Below are positions 33,939 through 42,879 of a DNA stretch of 64,000 nt, piece after piece; within the stretch, counting starts at the first letter, position 1, and each line of letters opens with the position of its first letter. The stretch lies in NCBI GenBank assembly GCA_015472025.1, contig BNHL01000001.1, positions 2,716,001-2,780,000 on the forward strand, read 5' to 3'. Made by a program: the position numbers and the translations under genes. Source of the stretch: Cytophagales bacterium WSM2-2 (lineage in GTDB: Bacteria; Bacteroidota; Bacteroidia; Cytophagales; Cyclobacteriaceae). The notes under the pieces were generated by a model. The model had not been told where the DNA came from and made no database searches. It saw nothing but the letters and a program-made list of their open reading frames with translations.

Positions 33939-35990
33939 ATGAAACGAAGCCTGTTTTGCTTCCTGAGTCTTGTGGCCTTTCCAGCGTTGAGTCAGTTCCA
34001 TGAAAATTTTGATGACAACAAGAATCAATGGTCGCTCACGAAAGACAACGCAACCCGTAAAATAGAATCCGGAAAATTTGTTCTCGAGACCGTAGACGAT
34101 GCTCACGGCAAATTCATCGATATGCCGCACTACTTCGATCCGCGTGAGGATTTTGTGATGGAGGCCTCTTTTGTTCAGAAAAATGGGTCGATTGACAATG
34201 GCATCGGACTGTATTGGGGGAGAGTGAGCCGTACCAGCAAGCCATACAATGAATTCGTTTTCACTACAAACGGCTACTACATGGCAGGTATCGCTGGTAT
34301 GGACAAATGGGTCAAGACAGAATTGGTGAAGCCCTTGGGGCAGACCAATATTTTGCGTGTGGAACAAAAAGGGGAGGCGGCCTCTCTTTTTCTCAATGGG
34401 AATAAGATAACAACTCTCCAACTGAAAAGTGAAGGCTACCTTACCGGGTTTCTCAACTATACCAACATGCGGTTGGAAGTTGACTATTTTAATTTTGATC
34501 AAACATCCTCTCCGATCAAATTGGTTGACAATATGCCTAAGGGATTGATACTTCAGAACCTGGGGCCTGGCGTGAACACCAAATCGGATGATTTGTCTCC
34601 AATTATTTCTGTCGATGGCAAAACACTTTATTTCAGCCGTGAAGGCTATGAACAAAATACAGGAGGAGTGGACGATGGAGAAGACATATGGATTTCAAAA
34701 TTCGATGGAAAACAGTGGCTCACGGCAATAAACCCCGGAGCTCCTATTAATGATGCGGAAGTCAACAACCTTGCATCAGTCAGTGCTGATAACAACGCTC
34801 TTTATTTCTCGGGCAGTGATAAATTCAAATTGAGAAAGCGAACGGCTTTTGGCTGGTCTGATTTTTCCGATGCAGGTATTTATTTCAAAAATGAATCGGC
34901 TAACCAGGAGTCGCAATTCGCTTCCGATGGCAAGGCAATGTTATTTACGATTAAAAATTCAAAGAACATCTTTTACAGACCCGAAATAGATGAGAAAGAT
35001 ATTTATGTCTCTGTGCAAAACCGGAATGGCACTTGGAGTGAGCCGATCAACCTGGGGCCGACCATCAATACAATGGGAGATGAGACCAGTCCTTTCCTTT
35101 GCCCAGATGGACGGACACTTTATTTTAGTTCGAATGGCCATCCGGGTTATGGGGGCAATGATATTTTTATTACAAAACGAATCGGTGACGGGTGGGATCA
35201 GTGGAGTGAGCCACGCAACCTCGGCCCGGAAATAAACTCACCAGGTTTTGATGCTTACTATACGGTGCCTGCTTCTGGCGAATATGCTTACCTAGTGAAT
35301 GACCGCAACACCGTGGGGAAAAGCGATATCCTCAGTGTCAAATTGCCACAAGTAGTGAAACCGGAACCAGTCATCCTGTTGACGGGTCGAGCGTTGAATG
35401 CGAAAACGAATCAGCCGGTATCTGCGGAGATATTACTTGATAACCTGGCGACAGCGAAAGAAGTGGCGGAGGCGAATTCAGATCCTTCTAGCGGGGCGTT
35501 TAAGATTGTATTGCAGTCCGGGGCGAACTATGGCATTCATGCGGCAGCCAAAGGATACATGTCGATGAATGAGAACTTCGAATTGGCGAGCATTCATGAA
35601 TATAAAGAAGTACAAAAAGACCTGATGCTCATGCCGATCGAAGTGGGTCTAACTTTGCCATTGAATAATGTCTTTTTTGAGCAAGGGAAATCAACGCTTC
35701 GCAAAGAGTCGTATCCCGAACTCGACCGTCTTGTGCAAATCATGATTGATAATTCAAAAATGCAGATTGAGCTTGCAGGTTACACGGACAATATAGGTTC
35801 AGGTGTAGCGCTACAGAAACTTTCACAAGATCGTGTGGATGCTGTCAAAAGATACCTGGAGAGTAAATCGATTTCAGGGGCACGGATTGCTGGAAGAGGA
35901 TATGGATCAATGTCGCCTCGTGAAAAGAATGACACAGAAGAACATCGCAAGATGAACCGGCGGGTAGAATTCAAAATCTTGAAGAACTGA
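33939..35990 (+). CDS. Lectin-like / PD40 / OmpA-domain envelope protein
   Basis: This 683-residue protein has a signal peptide and an N-terminal beta-sandwich of laminin-G/concanavalin type (about 20-190; NFDDNKNQWSLTKDN, IDNGIGLYWGR). PD40 propeller blades follow (about 205-465; SPIISVDGKTLYFSREGYE, SPFLCPDGRTLYFSSNGH), then a carboxypeptidase-regulatory-like domain (about 485-560) and a C-terminal OmpA domain with ELAGYTDNIGSG and LSQDRVDAVKRYL. The last should hold peptidoglycan. It shares the PD40-CRD-OmpA core with the protein at 5685-7646, but the TPR region is replaced by a possible carbohydrate-binding domain. Confidence 0.82.
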   Translation: MKRSLFCFLSLVAFPALSQFHENFDDNKNQWSLTKDNATRKIESGKFVLETVDDAHGKFIDMPHYFDPREDFVMEASFVQKNGSIDNGIGLYWGRVSRTSKPYNEFVFTTNGYYMAGIAGMDKWVKTELVKPLGQTNILRVEQKGEAASLFLNGNKITTLQLKSEGYLTGFLNYTNMRLEVDYFNFDQTSSPIKLVDNMPKGLILQNLGPGVNTKSDDLSPIISVDGKTLYFSREGYEQNTGGVDDGEDIWISKFDGKQWLTAINPGAPINDAEVNNLASVSADNNALYFSGSDKFKLRKRTAFGWSDFSDAGIYFKNESANQESQFASDGKAMLFTIKNSKNIFYRPEIDEKDIYVSVQNRNGTWSEPINLGPTINTMGDETSPFLCPDGRTLYFSSNGHPGYGGNDIFITKRIGDGWDQWSEPRNLGPEINSPGFDAYYTVPASGEYAYLVNDRNTVGKSDILSVKLPQVVKPEPVILLTGRALNAKTNQPVSAEILLDNLATAKEVAEANSDPSSGAFKIVLQSGANYGIHAAAKGYMSMNENFELASIHEYKEVQKDLMLMPIEVGLTLPLNNVFFEQGKSTLRKESYPELDRLVQIMIDNSKMQIELAGYTDNIGSGVALQKLSQDRVDAVKRYLESKSISGARIAGRGYGSMSPREKNDTEEHRKMNRRVEFKILKN

Positions 35991-36033
35991 TATCAAAAGC
36001 ATTAACTTTATAGTTCACCAAAACAAAATAAAA

Positions 36034-36876
36034 ATGAATCGTGTAGTTAAAAGTTTGATGGCAATAGTCTTTGGCTTTTTATTTCTTAATGCGGGAGCAC
36101 AGAAATTGGAATTGAAATGGAAAACGGACACAACAATGCGTGCACCAGAATCGGTTCTCTACGATCGGGAACGCAACATTCTTTATGTAAGTAATATTGA
36201 CGGAAAGGCGGATGCCAAAGATGGATCAGGATTCATTTCGAAAGTAAGTCTGAGTGGGAAAATTGAAAACCTGAAATGGGTCTCAGGATTAGACGGCCCC
36301 AAAGGACTTGGTCTTTACAAAAACAACTTGTACGTAGCAGACATCACCAACGTAACAGTGATTGATGTGACCACAGGAAAAATTACCGGGAAAGTTGAAG
36401 TAGAGGGAGCCAAGTTCCTTAACGACATCACGGTTGATAAAAAGGGAGTAGTTTATGTTTCAGATAGTCGCACAGGCAAGATCCATTCAGTAACTGGGAA
36501 TAAAGCCGAGTTGTATTATGAAAATTCAGAATTCAAAGGAGTTAACGGATTGCTTTCGGAAGGGAATGACATGTACGTGGTTGATTTCGCCAACGGCAAC
36601 AATTACAAATTGTCAGCCGATAAGAAACTGACGAAGCTTGGAGTTTCCTCCGAAGGAGCAGATGGTGTGGTCCCCTTTGCCAAAGGTGGGCACCTGGTAT
36701 CAAATTGGAATGGAGAAGTTTATTTTATGAACGCTAAAGGTGAAGCGACTAAACTTCTGGATACTAAAAATCAAAAGATCAACGCGGCTGACATTGAATT
36801 TGACCCAAAAAGCAAATTACTATTTGTGCCTACTTTCTTCGCCAATTCTGTGATGGCCTACGAGGTGAAGGAGTAG
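36034..36876 (+). CDS. Exported SMP-30/NHL-like beta-propeller protein
   Basis: This 280-residue protein has a signal peptide (FGFLFLNAGAQ) and repeated propeller segments: PESVLYDRERNILYVSNIDG, GLGLYKNNLYVADI, DITVDKKGVVYVSDSRTGKI and ADIEFDPKSKLLFVP. The pattern matches SMP-30/gluconolactonase-like propellers, whose members include lactonases and structural binders. The acidic residues that hold the catalytic metal cannot be assigned with confidence. It begins 43 bases after the OmpA-domain gene on the same strand. Confidence 0.72.
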   Translation: MNRVVKSLMAIVFGFLFLNAGAQKLELKWKTDTTMRAPESVLYDRERNILYVSNIDGKADAKDGSGFISKVSLSGKIENLKWVSGLDGPKGLGLYKNNLYVADITNVTVIDVTTGKITGKVEVEGAKFLNDITVDKKGVVYVSDSRTGKIHSVTGNKAELYYENSEFKGVNGLLSEGNDMYVVDFANGNNYKLSADKKLTKLGVSSEGADGVVPFAKGGHLVSNWNGEVYFMNAKGEATKLLDTKNQKINAADIEFDPKSKLLFVPTFFANSVMAYEVKE

Positions 36877-36990
36877 TCTAAGATTACCGAGAAGCGGGCT
36901 CGGGAATAATCCTGCCTGCTAAGAAGATGGAGTGTGGATGGGGTGAAAGAAATATTACGCTTGGAATATCCCAAGATATTAAACTGGAGA

Positions 36991-37941
36991 CTATAAATCA
37001 AGCACCATAATTTTTTCGGTTCGCTTCAACACACTCATTTCTTTTGGAGCTTTTCGATCCACAAATCCAAGCTTGTAGTAAAGTTTGTGCGCTTCGGGCA
37101 TCGACATCGTAGTTTGGAGCCAGAGTTGGGTAGCATTATTCTCTTTACAACGACAGATACATCTTTCGATAAGTTTTGTGGCTGCTCCTGATTTCCGGGA
37201 TTCGGGGTCAACGAAAAGTTTTGCGAACTCAAAAGTATTTTCACCTAACCTCTTCAGTGCCACACACCCGATGACTTTATTTTTATGCATCGCAAAAAAA
37301 ACGAAGCCCCCGGTGTCAAGGTAGGCCTTGTCAGGATTTTGCAGTGTAAACTTATCTTCTTCCTCCAATTTTCCATTCAAAACCCGCAACAGCCACGGGC
37401 CTGCCAGTTCATAGAAATATTTTTTCAGGCTTGGCCGATAGTCAACAATACTCAGCTTCGCTTCATCTAATGCTTTGATCCGCTCGTGAATTGGCAATTT
37501 TTCGATTTCCTTGTCAATCCGGTTAACGATGTTTAAAAAATCCGGATGACCTGCTGTCATCAGGTCTTTCAGTGTTGCTGCAAAAGGCAACCATACTTTT
37601 TCAAGCTGAATCGTTGTTTTCTTTCCTTTAGCTGTGATTGAAATATGCTTGGCTCGTTTATCGCCGGGGTGCTCTGAAATCTTTAATAAGCCATGTTCCT
37701 CCATTTCACGTACCACATTTTTTACTGTGATGTGTGTAAAACCGACTTCGCTTGCAATTTCATTTACTGTCAATGGCTGTTCGGACGCACCGACCGTATA
37801 AAAAACCGAGAACCAACTGGCTTTGAAATCAATTCCGTGATCGAGGTATATCTTGTCTCCGTCATACTGCAGCTTTTCACTGATCCTTCGAAACCGGGTG
37901 GCTGCGGCAAGGTAGCCCAACTGAGCAACAATGTCCTTCAT
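36991..37941 (-). CDS. MarR / GNAT fusion regulator
   Basis: This 316-residue protein has a MarR-type winged helix (about 30-145; LTVNEIASEVGFTHITVKNV, MEEHGLLKISEHPGDKRAKH) followed by a GNAT acetyltransferase (about 165-316; GCVALKRLGENTFEFAKLFV, then DPESRKSGAATKLIERCI with the acetyl-CoA loop partly modified, RKSGAA instead of RGxGxG/A). Fusions of this sort are known, and the acetylated target is unknown. A tandem palindromic operator lies seven bases upstream of the ATG, consistent with autoregulation. Confidence 0.88.
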   Translation of the reverse strand: MKDIVAQLGYLAAATRFRRISEKLQYDGDKIYLDHGIDFKASWFSVFYTVGASEQPLTVNEIASEVGFTHITVKNVVREMEEHGLLKISEHPGDKRAKHISITAKGKKTTIQLEKVWLPFAATLKDLMTAGHPDFLNIVNRIDKEIEKLPIHERIKALDEAKLSIVDYRPSLKKYFYELAGPWLLRVLNGKLEEEDKFTLQNPDKAYLDTGGFVFFAMHKNKVIGCVALKRLGENTFEFAKLFVDPESRKSGAATKLIERCICRCKENNATQLWLQTTMSMPEAHKLYYKLGFVDRKAPKEMSVLKRTEKIMVLDL

Positions 37942-37947
37942 AGATTA

Positions 37948-37983
37948 TAAAAGTACTTTTACAAAAATATAAAAGTACTTTTA
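37948..37983. promoter_or_regulatory. Tandem palindromic operator upstream of the MarR-GNAT gene
   Basis: TAAAAGTACTTTTA occurs twice as a perfect 14-bp palindrome, at 37948-37961 and 37970-37983. Centres are 22 bp apart, about two helical turns. The second copy extends to 18 bp (37968-37985). It lies directly upstream of the regulator ATG (37941-37939) and is very likely its own binding site. Confidence 0.75.
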
Positions 37984-37999
37984 TAAATACAAATCAAGA

Positions 38000-39205
38000 C
38001 TATTTAGCAGAGTAGACTGCTCCTGAGAATTTGGCGAACAACGATGTGGTAGCCGGATGATTAAACGGCAGGTGTTGCGTGTAGATACTTACGGCAATCC
38101 CGGATTTGTAGTCGATATAAAAAAAAGTATTCATCAGTCCGCCCCATGAAACAGTTCCTGCTTTTCTCCCGTAGGGCTTGTCTTCATTGTCGATTAACCA
38201 GCCCAATCCCCATTTGGTCTTGGCAGAGGTGATGCCATCGGTATTACAGCAACTCCCTTTGACATAGTAGCTAAAGGAGTTTGCCATGGAGATATTTCCA
38301 ATTTGATTTTTGAGCATTTCTTCAATGGTTTTCTTTTTCAGAATGCGAACACCCTTCCACTCCCCGTAGTTGAGCATACATTGCAAAAGTTTAGTGAAAT
38401 CGGCAGGAGAAGAAAATAGTCCACCACCACCGCTGAATTCGCTCACTTTTTTTGTTGGAATGCGATCCCCTGTTTCTGTTAGTGGATGTAATCCGTCATC
38501 GCCTCTCCAGCCACGCGAAACGATCAATGATTTTAACGAATCAGGAATATTGAACCAAGTGCGAGTCATTCCGAGTGGCCCGCAAATATTTTTTCTGAAA
38601 TAACTCTCCAAATCCATCCCGGACAGTTTTTCAACCAGGCGCCCTACCCAGTCGATACTGGTGCCATAGAGGAACTGCGTCCCGCTTTCGAATCGCCTTG
38701 GTAGATCTTTGTATTCCCATTTACTACGATCAAAAATTGCCAATTCACGATCGGTAAAAGAATAACCAAACCCGGAAGTATGCGTCAGCAGGTGACGAAG
38801 AGTGACCCGATTTTTTGGAGTGATTAGTTTTCCATCAGAGAGAATTGGAATTTTCGTCATCTGGGGTAGCTGAGCAGAGAGATCATCATCGAGCCCAATC
38901 AGACCTTTTTCTACCATTTGCATCGCTGCAATGCTGGTCACAAGTTTAGTCATTGAATAGATCCTGAAAATATGCTGTGGTGTGACAGGTGCTTTCTCAC
39001 TCCAAATAGCTTTTCCATAAGAGTAATCTATTCGCTCTCCGTTGCTATTAACCGCAATGGCGACAACAGCGGGAAGATCACTCGCTCTCATCTCTTCGGC
39101 CATTTTTTTAGAGACTCGCTCTTGCGGAGGAAAGGATTTTACTGCCTGTGCCTGACTGAGAAGCGATGAGCAGGTGAGAAATAAAATGAAGAATGATTGC
39201 TTCAT
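38000..39205 (-). CDS. Exported beta-lactamase-family serine hydrolase
   Basis: This is a 401-residue protein from the ATG at 39205 with signal peptide (FILFLTCSSLLSQAQ). The class C/DD-peptidase-like fold is marked by the SxxK motif Ser84-Met-Thr-Lys87 (RIYSMTKLVT), the Tyr motif region FLYGTSIDWVG and the HTSGFGY segment. Such proteins include esterases, D-aminopeptidases and peptidoglycan hydrolases; true beta-lactam resistance is not implied. An upstream ATG at 39286 overlaps the ankyrin gene and lacks signal-peptide character. It lies in a same-strand row with two ankyrin genes upstream and the MarR-GNAT gene downstream. Confidence 0.87.
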   Translation of the reverse strand: MKQSFFILFLTCSSLLSQAQAVKSFPPQERVSKKMAEEMRASDLPAVVAIAVNSNGERIDYSYGKAIWSEKAPVTPQHIFRIYSMTKLVTSIAAMQMVEKGLIGLDDDLSAQLPQMTKIPILSDGKLITPKNRVTLRHLLTHTSGFGYSFTDRELAIFDRSKWEYKDLPRRFESGTQFLYGTSIDWVGRLVEKLSGMDLESYFRKNICGPLGMTRTWFNIPDSLKSLIVSRGWRGDDGLHPLTETGDRIPTKKVSEFSGGGGLFSSPADFTKLLQCMLNYGEWKGVRILKKKTIEEMLKNQIGNISMANSFSYYVKGSCCNTDGITSAKTKWGLGWLIDNEDKPYGRKAGTVSWGGLMNTFFYIDYKSGIAVSIYTQHLPFNHPATTSLFAKFSGAVYSAK

Positions 39206-39282
39206 ACGTAGAAAAATTGAAGGTAGGCAAATTCCCGTATGGAACGCAAGTAATAATTGGCAGAGATTGCTCAGATTAAAAA

Positions 39283-39945
39283 TCAAATAGCACCGTAGCG
39301 CCTCAACAGGTTGGCAGTTTCGACAAAATTCTTTTCCAGTGCCATGGTTAATGGAGTTTGACCTGCTTCCGTTCTTGCATTCACGTCAGCACCATTATTG
39401 ATCAGGAGCTGTGTAAGATCGTTCTTTCCCAGGTGAGCAGCTTCATGCAGTGGGCTAACTTCGAGCGTTTGCCTTGCATTGACGTTGGCGCCATAGCGAA
39501 GGAGAAGGCCGGTGAGTGCCAAGCTGGAAATAGCGCAAGAGGAATGAATAGGCGCTACCTTGAATGAATTGTTAGAGGCGATGTTTGGATCAGCCCCTTC
39601 GCGCAAGAGGAAATCTGCTACTTCATATTGATCAAAGAAACATGCCAGCCCGAGCGCAGTGAATCCATCCGGTGCAAACGTATTAAGTAGTCGTGAGTCT
39701 TTCTTTATTTTTAATTCCACGGTCGGGAGTTCACCGAGACTGGCCGCCTCAAACACATTGAGTTCAGTATAAAATGGTCTCAAATATTCAATCACTTTTT
39801 CGCTGCGACAATACACGGCCAGCTGAAGAAGGGAAATTCCCTGCTCTGTTTTCTGAACAGCGAGAGATGGATTGTTTATTAATTCAAGCGCAAGAGTGTC
39901 CAGGTTTCCCGCGCGTATGAAGTCAGCCAGTTTTTTCATTTCCAT
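39283..39945 (-). CDS. Ankyrin-repeat protein (cytoplasmic)
   Basis: This 220-residue protein has no signal peptide and has about five ankyrin units (GFTALGLACFFDQYEVADFL, SPLHEAAHLGKNDLTQLL, TPLTMALEKNFVETANLL). It should be a protein-interaction module. It begins eight bases after the stop of a second ankyrin gene that carries a Tat signal, so one operon would place ankyrin proteins on both sides of the inner membrane. Function unknown. Confidence 0.85.
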   Translation of the reverse strand: MEMKKLADFIRAGNLDTLALELINNPSLAVQKTEQGISLLQLAVYCRSEKVIEYLRPFYTELNVFEAASLGELPTVELKIKKDSRLLNTFAPDGFTALGLACFFDQYEVADFLLREGADPNIASNNSFKVAPIHSSCAISSLALTGLLLRYGANVNARQTLEVSPLHEAAHLGKNDLTQLLINNGADVNARTEAGQTPLTMALEKNFVETANLLRRYGAI

Positions 39946-39953
39946 TACCTAAT

Positions 39954-40451
39954 TCATTTGGAAAGCCCTTTTGATTTTAAAAACTCAAGGACAGCAGTGG
40001 CTTTTTCCCCACCTTTTTCAGCATGATGAATGAGCGAGAGTTTGTGCGGCCCACGGCTATTGAGCGCATCTGGAAACGCGTCAGCGATGCCTTTGACAAT
40101 GTCAAGCTTGCCGAGCATGCTCGCTACGAAAATATCCATGCGGGCTCCTTTTGAAATCAGGTATTCCGCAATATCAGCTCTTCCCATATGACCTGCGCCA
40201 CCGAGTGCGGTTTCAAAGTCGCCACCACCCCAGTCCCAGGTAGCGTTTAGTAAACCCGGTGTTTCGTCCAATAACTTTTTAACTGCATCAAGATCGCGGT
40301 GGCCTTGAATAACGAAATCTTTTACAAGCTCAGGTTTCAATGGATCTGGTCTTTTCTGATCCTGACTAAACAGAGGTGCTGAGGAGAAAGCAAGTACAGA
40401 GGTGGCAGCCGACTGAAGGAACTGCCGGCGATTCAATTCTAAAATTTTCAT
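39954..40451 (-). CDS. Ankyrin-repeat protein with Tat signal peptide
   Basis: This is a 165-residue protein from the ATG at 40451. The N-terminus has the twin-arginine motif NRRQFLQSA (Arg8-Arg9) followed by a hydrophobic stretch and SAPLFSQ, so export in a folded state is predicted. The mature part contains about three to four ankyrin-like units (DFETALGGAGHMGRADIAEY, IDIFVASMLGKLDIVK-like). No cofactor motif explains the Tat route. It is the first gene of the ankyrin/serine-hydrolase row. Confidence 0.8.
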   Translation of the reverse strand: MKILELNRRQFLQSAATSVLAFSSAPLFSQDQKRPDPLKPELVKDFVIQGHRDLDAVKKLLDETPGLLNATWDWGGGDFETALGGAGHMGRADIAEYLISKGARMDIFVASMLGKLDIVKGIADAFPDALNSRGPHKLSLIHHAEKGGEKATAVLEFLKSKGLSK

Positions 40452-40591
40452 GGTTTTTATCGTTTTGATAGAACTAAAATCAATCAACTCTTTTTAATTC
40501 AAAAATATTTTACGCCAGTTTCACGGGCAGCATGACCAAGTTTGCGTTTACCATGATGTAATCACGTGGCATTTGTTGTGATAGCCTCACG

Positions 40592-41623
40592 ATGGGACTA
40601 TCTTGCATAATGATCAAGCGCCTGATGCTGTCTCCATTTCTTCGTTACCTGCTGGCGAGCTCGGGTTTGATTTTGTTCTGGTTTGCCTACTATTATTTCA
40701 ACAGCAAAGTATTTAGTCGCTCTTTGCTTTTGTCTTTAGCAGATACTGCGCAGTACATGGGAGGCTATCTCGTTATCTCCTATTTTTTATTGCCACGATT
40801 TATCGTTCACAAAAAGGCCCTCTATTTTATTGGCGGCCTGTTTCTTTTAGTTATCATCATTGGCGCAATGAGAGTTTACGAATACAAATTGGTTTCATTG
40901 TATTATCACACAACTTATTCAGTCAATGTATCATCCCTGATCTACGTTTTCACAACCACGACTTTCATTCTCGGAGCTTTTAGCGGAGTAAGATTCACCA
41001 TCGATTGGCTTCAGTCGCAAAAGCGAATTGAAGAGATAAGTAAAGAGCGAGCCAATTCCGAACTGGAATTTTTGAAAGGACAACTCAACCCGCATTTTTT
41101 CTTCAACTCCATTAACACCTTGTACGGTTCAATACAGCCTGAAAACGAGTTGGCCCGGTCAATTTTGTTGAAACTCTCGAACATGCTTCGCTACCAGTTG
41201 TATGAATGCACGGATGACTTTGTGCCGCTCGAAAAGGAGATCGCATACATTCACAATTTTACTGATTTGCAAAAACTGAGAGCGAACGATAAGCTCCAGG
41301 TAAACATTAATCTTGTAACTCAAACATCAACTAAAGTACCACCATTGCTCCTGGCTCCCTTAGTGGAAAATGCCTTTAAGCACATCAGCAAGTTCGCTGA
41401 CCGTGAAAATTGGATTAGAATATCATTGTCGGTTGAGGAGCAGATTATGTTTGCCATAGAAAATTCATTTGAAGAGCACGAACCAAATGGAACAACTTCA
41501 AGCGGAATCGGACTCGCCAATATCAGGAGAAGGCTGGGACTGATTTATGACGGCAAAGCAGAATTAAAAGTCGAAAGGACAAATGGCGTATTCATGGTAA
41601 ATTTGTCACTGCCTCTCATATGA
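40592..41623 (+). CDS. LytS-type sensor histidine kinase
   Basis: This 343-residue protein has four membrane helices in the first about 135 residues, a short coiled segment, then the His_kinase domain of the LytS/YehU class: ELEFLKGQLNPHFFFNSINT, with His168 as phospho-acceptor. The ATPase region contains LLLAPLVENAFKHI and GIGLANIRRRL. A second ATG at 40610 is also possible. Its stop overlaps the start of the response regulator by four bases (ATGA), so the pair is co-translated. The signal is unknown. Confidence 0.92.
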   Translation: MGLSCIMIKRLMLSPFLRYLLASSGLILFWFAYYYFNSKVFSRSLLLSLADTAQYMGGYLVISYFLLPRFIVHKKALYFIGGLFLLVIIIGAMRVYEYKLVSLYYHTTYSVNVSSLIYVFTTTTFILGAFSGVRFTIDWLQSQKRIEEISKERANSELEFLKGQLNPHFFFNSINTLYGSIQPENELARSILLKLSNMLRYQLYECTDDFVPLEKEIAYIHNFTDLQKLRANDKLQVNINLVTQTSTKVPPLLLAPLVENAFKHISKFADRENWIRISLSVEEQIMFAIENSFEEHEPNGTTSSGIGLANIRRRLGLIYDGKAELKVERTNGVFMVNLSLPLI

Positions 41624-42330
41624 AGTTGAAATGCCTGATCATTGATGACGAACCGATCGCACGAAAAATCATTCGCGAGTTCTTAGCTAAAGTCAGCTAC
41701 CTGGAATTGTGCGGTGAAGCTGAAGACCCCGCGAAAGCCAGTTCAATTTTAGAAAACGAGTCGGTCGATCTCGTTTTTCTTGATATCCAAATGCCACGAA
41801 TGACGGGTATTCAGTTTCTTCAATCAAAGAAGGATGTTCCCTTTCTGACAATAATTACCACGGCTTATCCTAACTATGCGGTCGAGGGTTTTGAATTAAA
41901 TATATTGGATTATCTCGTCAAGCCGATTGCTTTTGAAAGATTTGTGAAAGCATGTACGAAGGCAAAACAATATTTTGAGTTGAAATCGAACAGCTCTGGA
42001 GAAGAATTCTTTTTCATCAAATCAGAAGGGAAGATTGAGAAGGTTGAATTCAATGATGTGATTTATATTGAATCGTTGGGCAATTACCTGACTCTGCATC
42101 TAACACAGGGTAAAAAGATTGTTTATCTGACATTAAAGAGTCTTCTGGAGCAATTGCCTGCAACGCACTTTATCCAGGTCCATAAGTCGTACGCGATAAA
42201 CAAGACAAAAGTCAAGAGTATCGAGGGCAATGAAATAAAATTTGAGAAGCATGCTGTACCGATTGGTATCAGAATGAAAGACGAGGTGATGAAGGATATC
42301 CTGGGAAGCCGTGTGATCAGACGACAATAA
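41620..42330 (+). CDS. LytTR-family response regulator
   Basis: This 236-residue protein has a receiver domain (about 1-120) with acidic pocket CLIIDDEPIA and phospho-acceptor Asp55 in VFLDIQMPRM. A LytTR DNA-binding domain follows (about 135-232; FFFIKSEGKIEKVEFNDVIY, then FIQVHKSYAINKTKV). It is the partner of the LytS-type kinase upstream, and the gene is separated from the convergent trmO by eight bases. Target promoters would contain a pair of LytTR direct repeats; none was identified in the window. Confidence 0.94.
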   Translation: MKLKCLIIDDEPIARKIIREFLAKVSYLELCGEAEDPAKASSILENESVDLVFLDIQMPRMTGIQFLQSKKDVPFLTIITTAYPNYAVEGFELNILDYLVKPIAFERFVKACTKAKQYFELKSNSSGEEFFFIKSEGKIEKVEFNDVIYIESLGNYLTLHLTQGKKIVYLTLKSLLEQLPATHFIQVHKSYAINKTKVKSIEGNEIKFEKHAVPIGIRMKDEVMKDILGSRVIRRQ

Positions 42331-42338
42331 CAGATAAT

Positions 42339-42797
42339 TTAAATCCAGTATTTTTTCATCAGGTCCTTTACCCAATTAGGCTGCTTTACACTTTTTTGTG
42401 GTAAGAATTCCCTAAAGACAGGTTTGATGTCAAGCACTGGGGTTCCGTCTATCGCATCCAGAAATTTTACTTTCAATGTTTTTCCGGTGTGCTCCACTAA
42501 CTCCACTATGCTCAAGCCAATCTTATTGGGGCGGTCTTTTTTTCGTTGACTGAAAATACCTACCAACGGGTAATCAGGATTTCCTCGTGGTCTGCCCGCA
42601 TAGACTACATCACCATCATTGGCTTTATCAAAATAGTAAACGACTTCAAGATGTGAAAAGGCATTGATGCCAGTCAGTGACTCAGCAGGTATGTGATCTG
42701 CAAGCTGTATTTCCGAAATAACTTCTCCCCAGAAATCATCTGTGGGTTCAGTTCTTGAGTTTCGAATGATACCGATAGGATTTAATTTTATTTCCAT
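42339..42797 (-). CDS. trmO: tRNA (N6-threonylcarbamoyl-A37) methyltransferase TrmO-like
   Basis: This 152-residue protein is a member of the TsaA/UPF0066 family, which uses S-adenosylmethionine to methylate t6A37 in tRNA. It opens with the family start LNPIGIIRNSRTEPTD, followed by the beta-barrel elements FSHLEVVYYFDKA, RPRGNPDYPLVGIFSQRKKD and RPNKIGLSIVEL, and the DLKPY-equivalent LDIKPVFREF. Closely related proteins can have other small-molecule methylation roles. It is convergent with the LytTR regulator. Confidence 0.88.
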   Translation of the reverse strand: MEIKLNPIGIIRNSRTEPTDDFWGEVISEIQLADHIPAESLTGINAFSHLEVVYYFDKANDGDVVYAGRPRGNPDYPLVGIFSQRKKDRPNKIGLSIVELVEHTGKTLKVKFLDAIDGTPVLDIKPVFREFLPQKSVKQPNWVKDLMKKYWI

Positions 42798-42879
42798 TTT
42801 GCGCCAATTTCAAGACATTAACTATCGAACGCTCACTATAACTCCACTGCTAAAATCTAAGGTAGCTTAAATAAATGAG

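Noticed and set aside
36877..36990. Partial symmetry in the gap after the propeller gene as a terminator
   Set aside because: Pairing is short and interrupted and there is no T-run. I could not support a terminator.
38000..39205. Serine hydrolase as an antibiotic-resistance beta-lactamase
   Set aside because: Only the general SxxK/YxN-type fold is visible. The family is dominated by esterases and peptidases, and no class-specific resistance motif was found.
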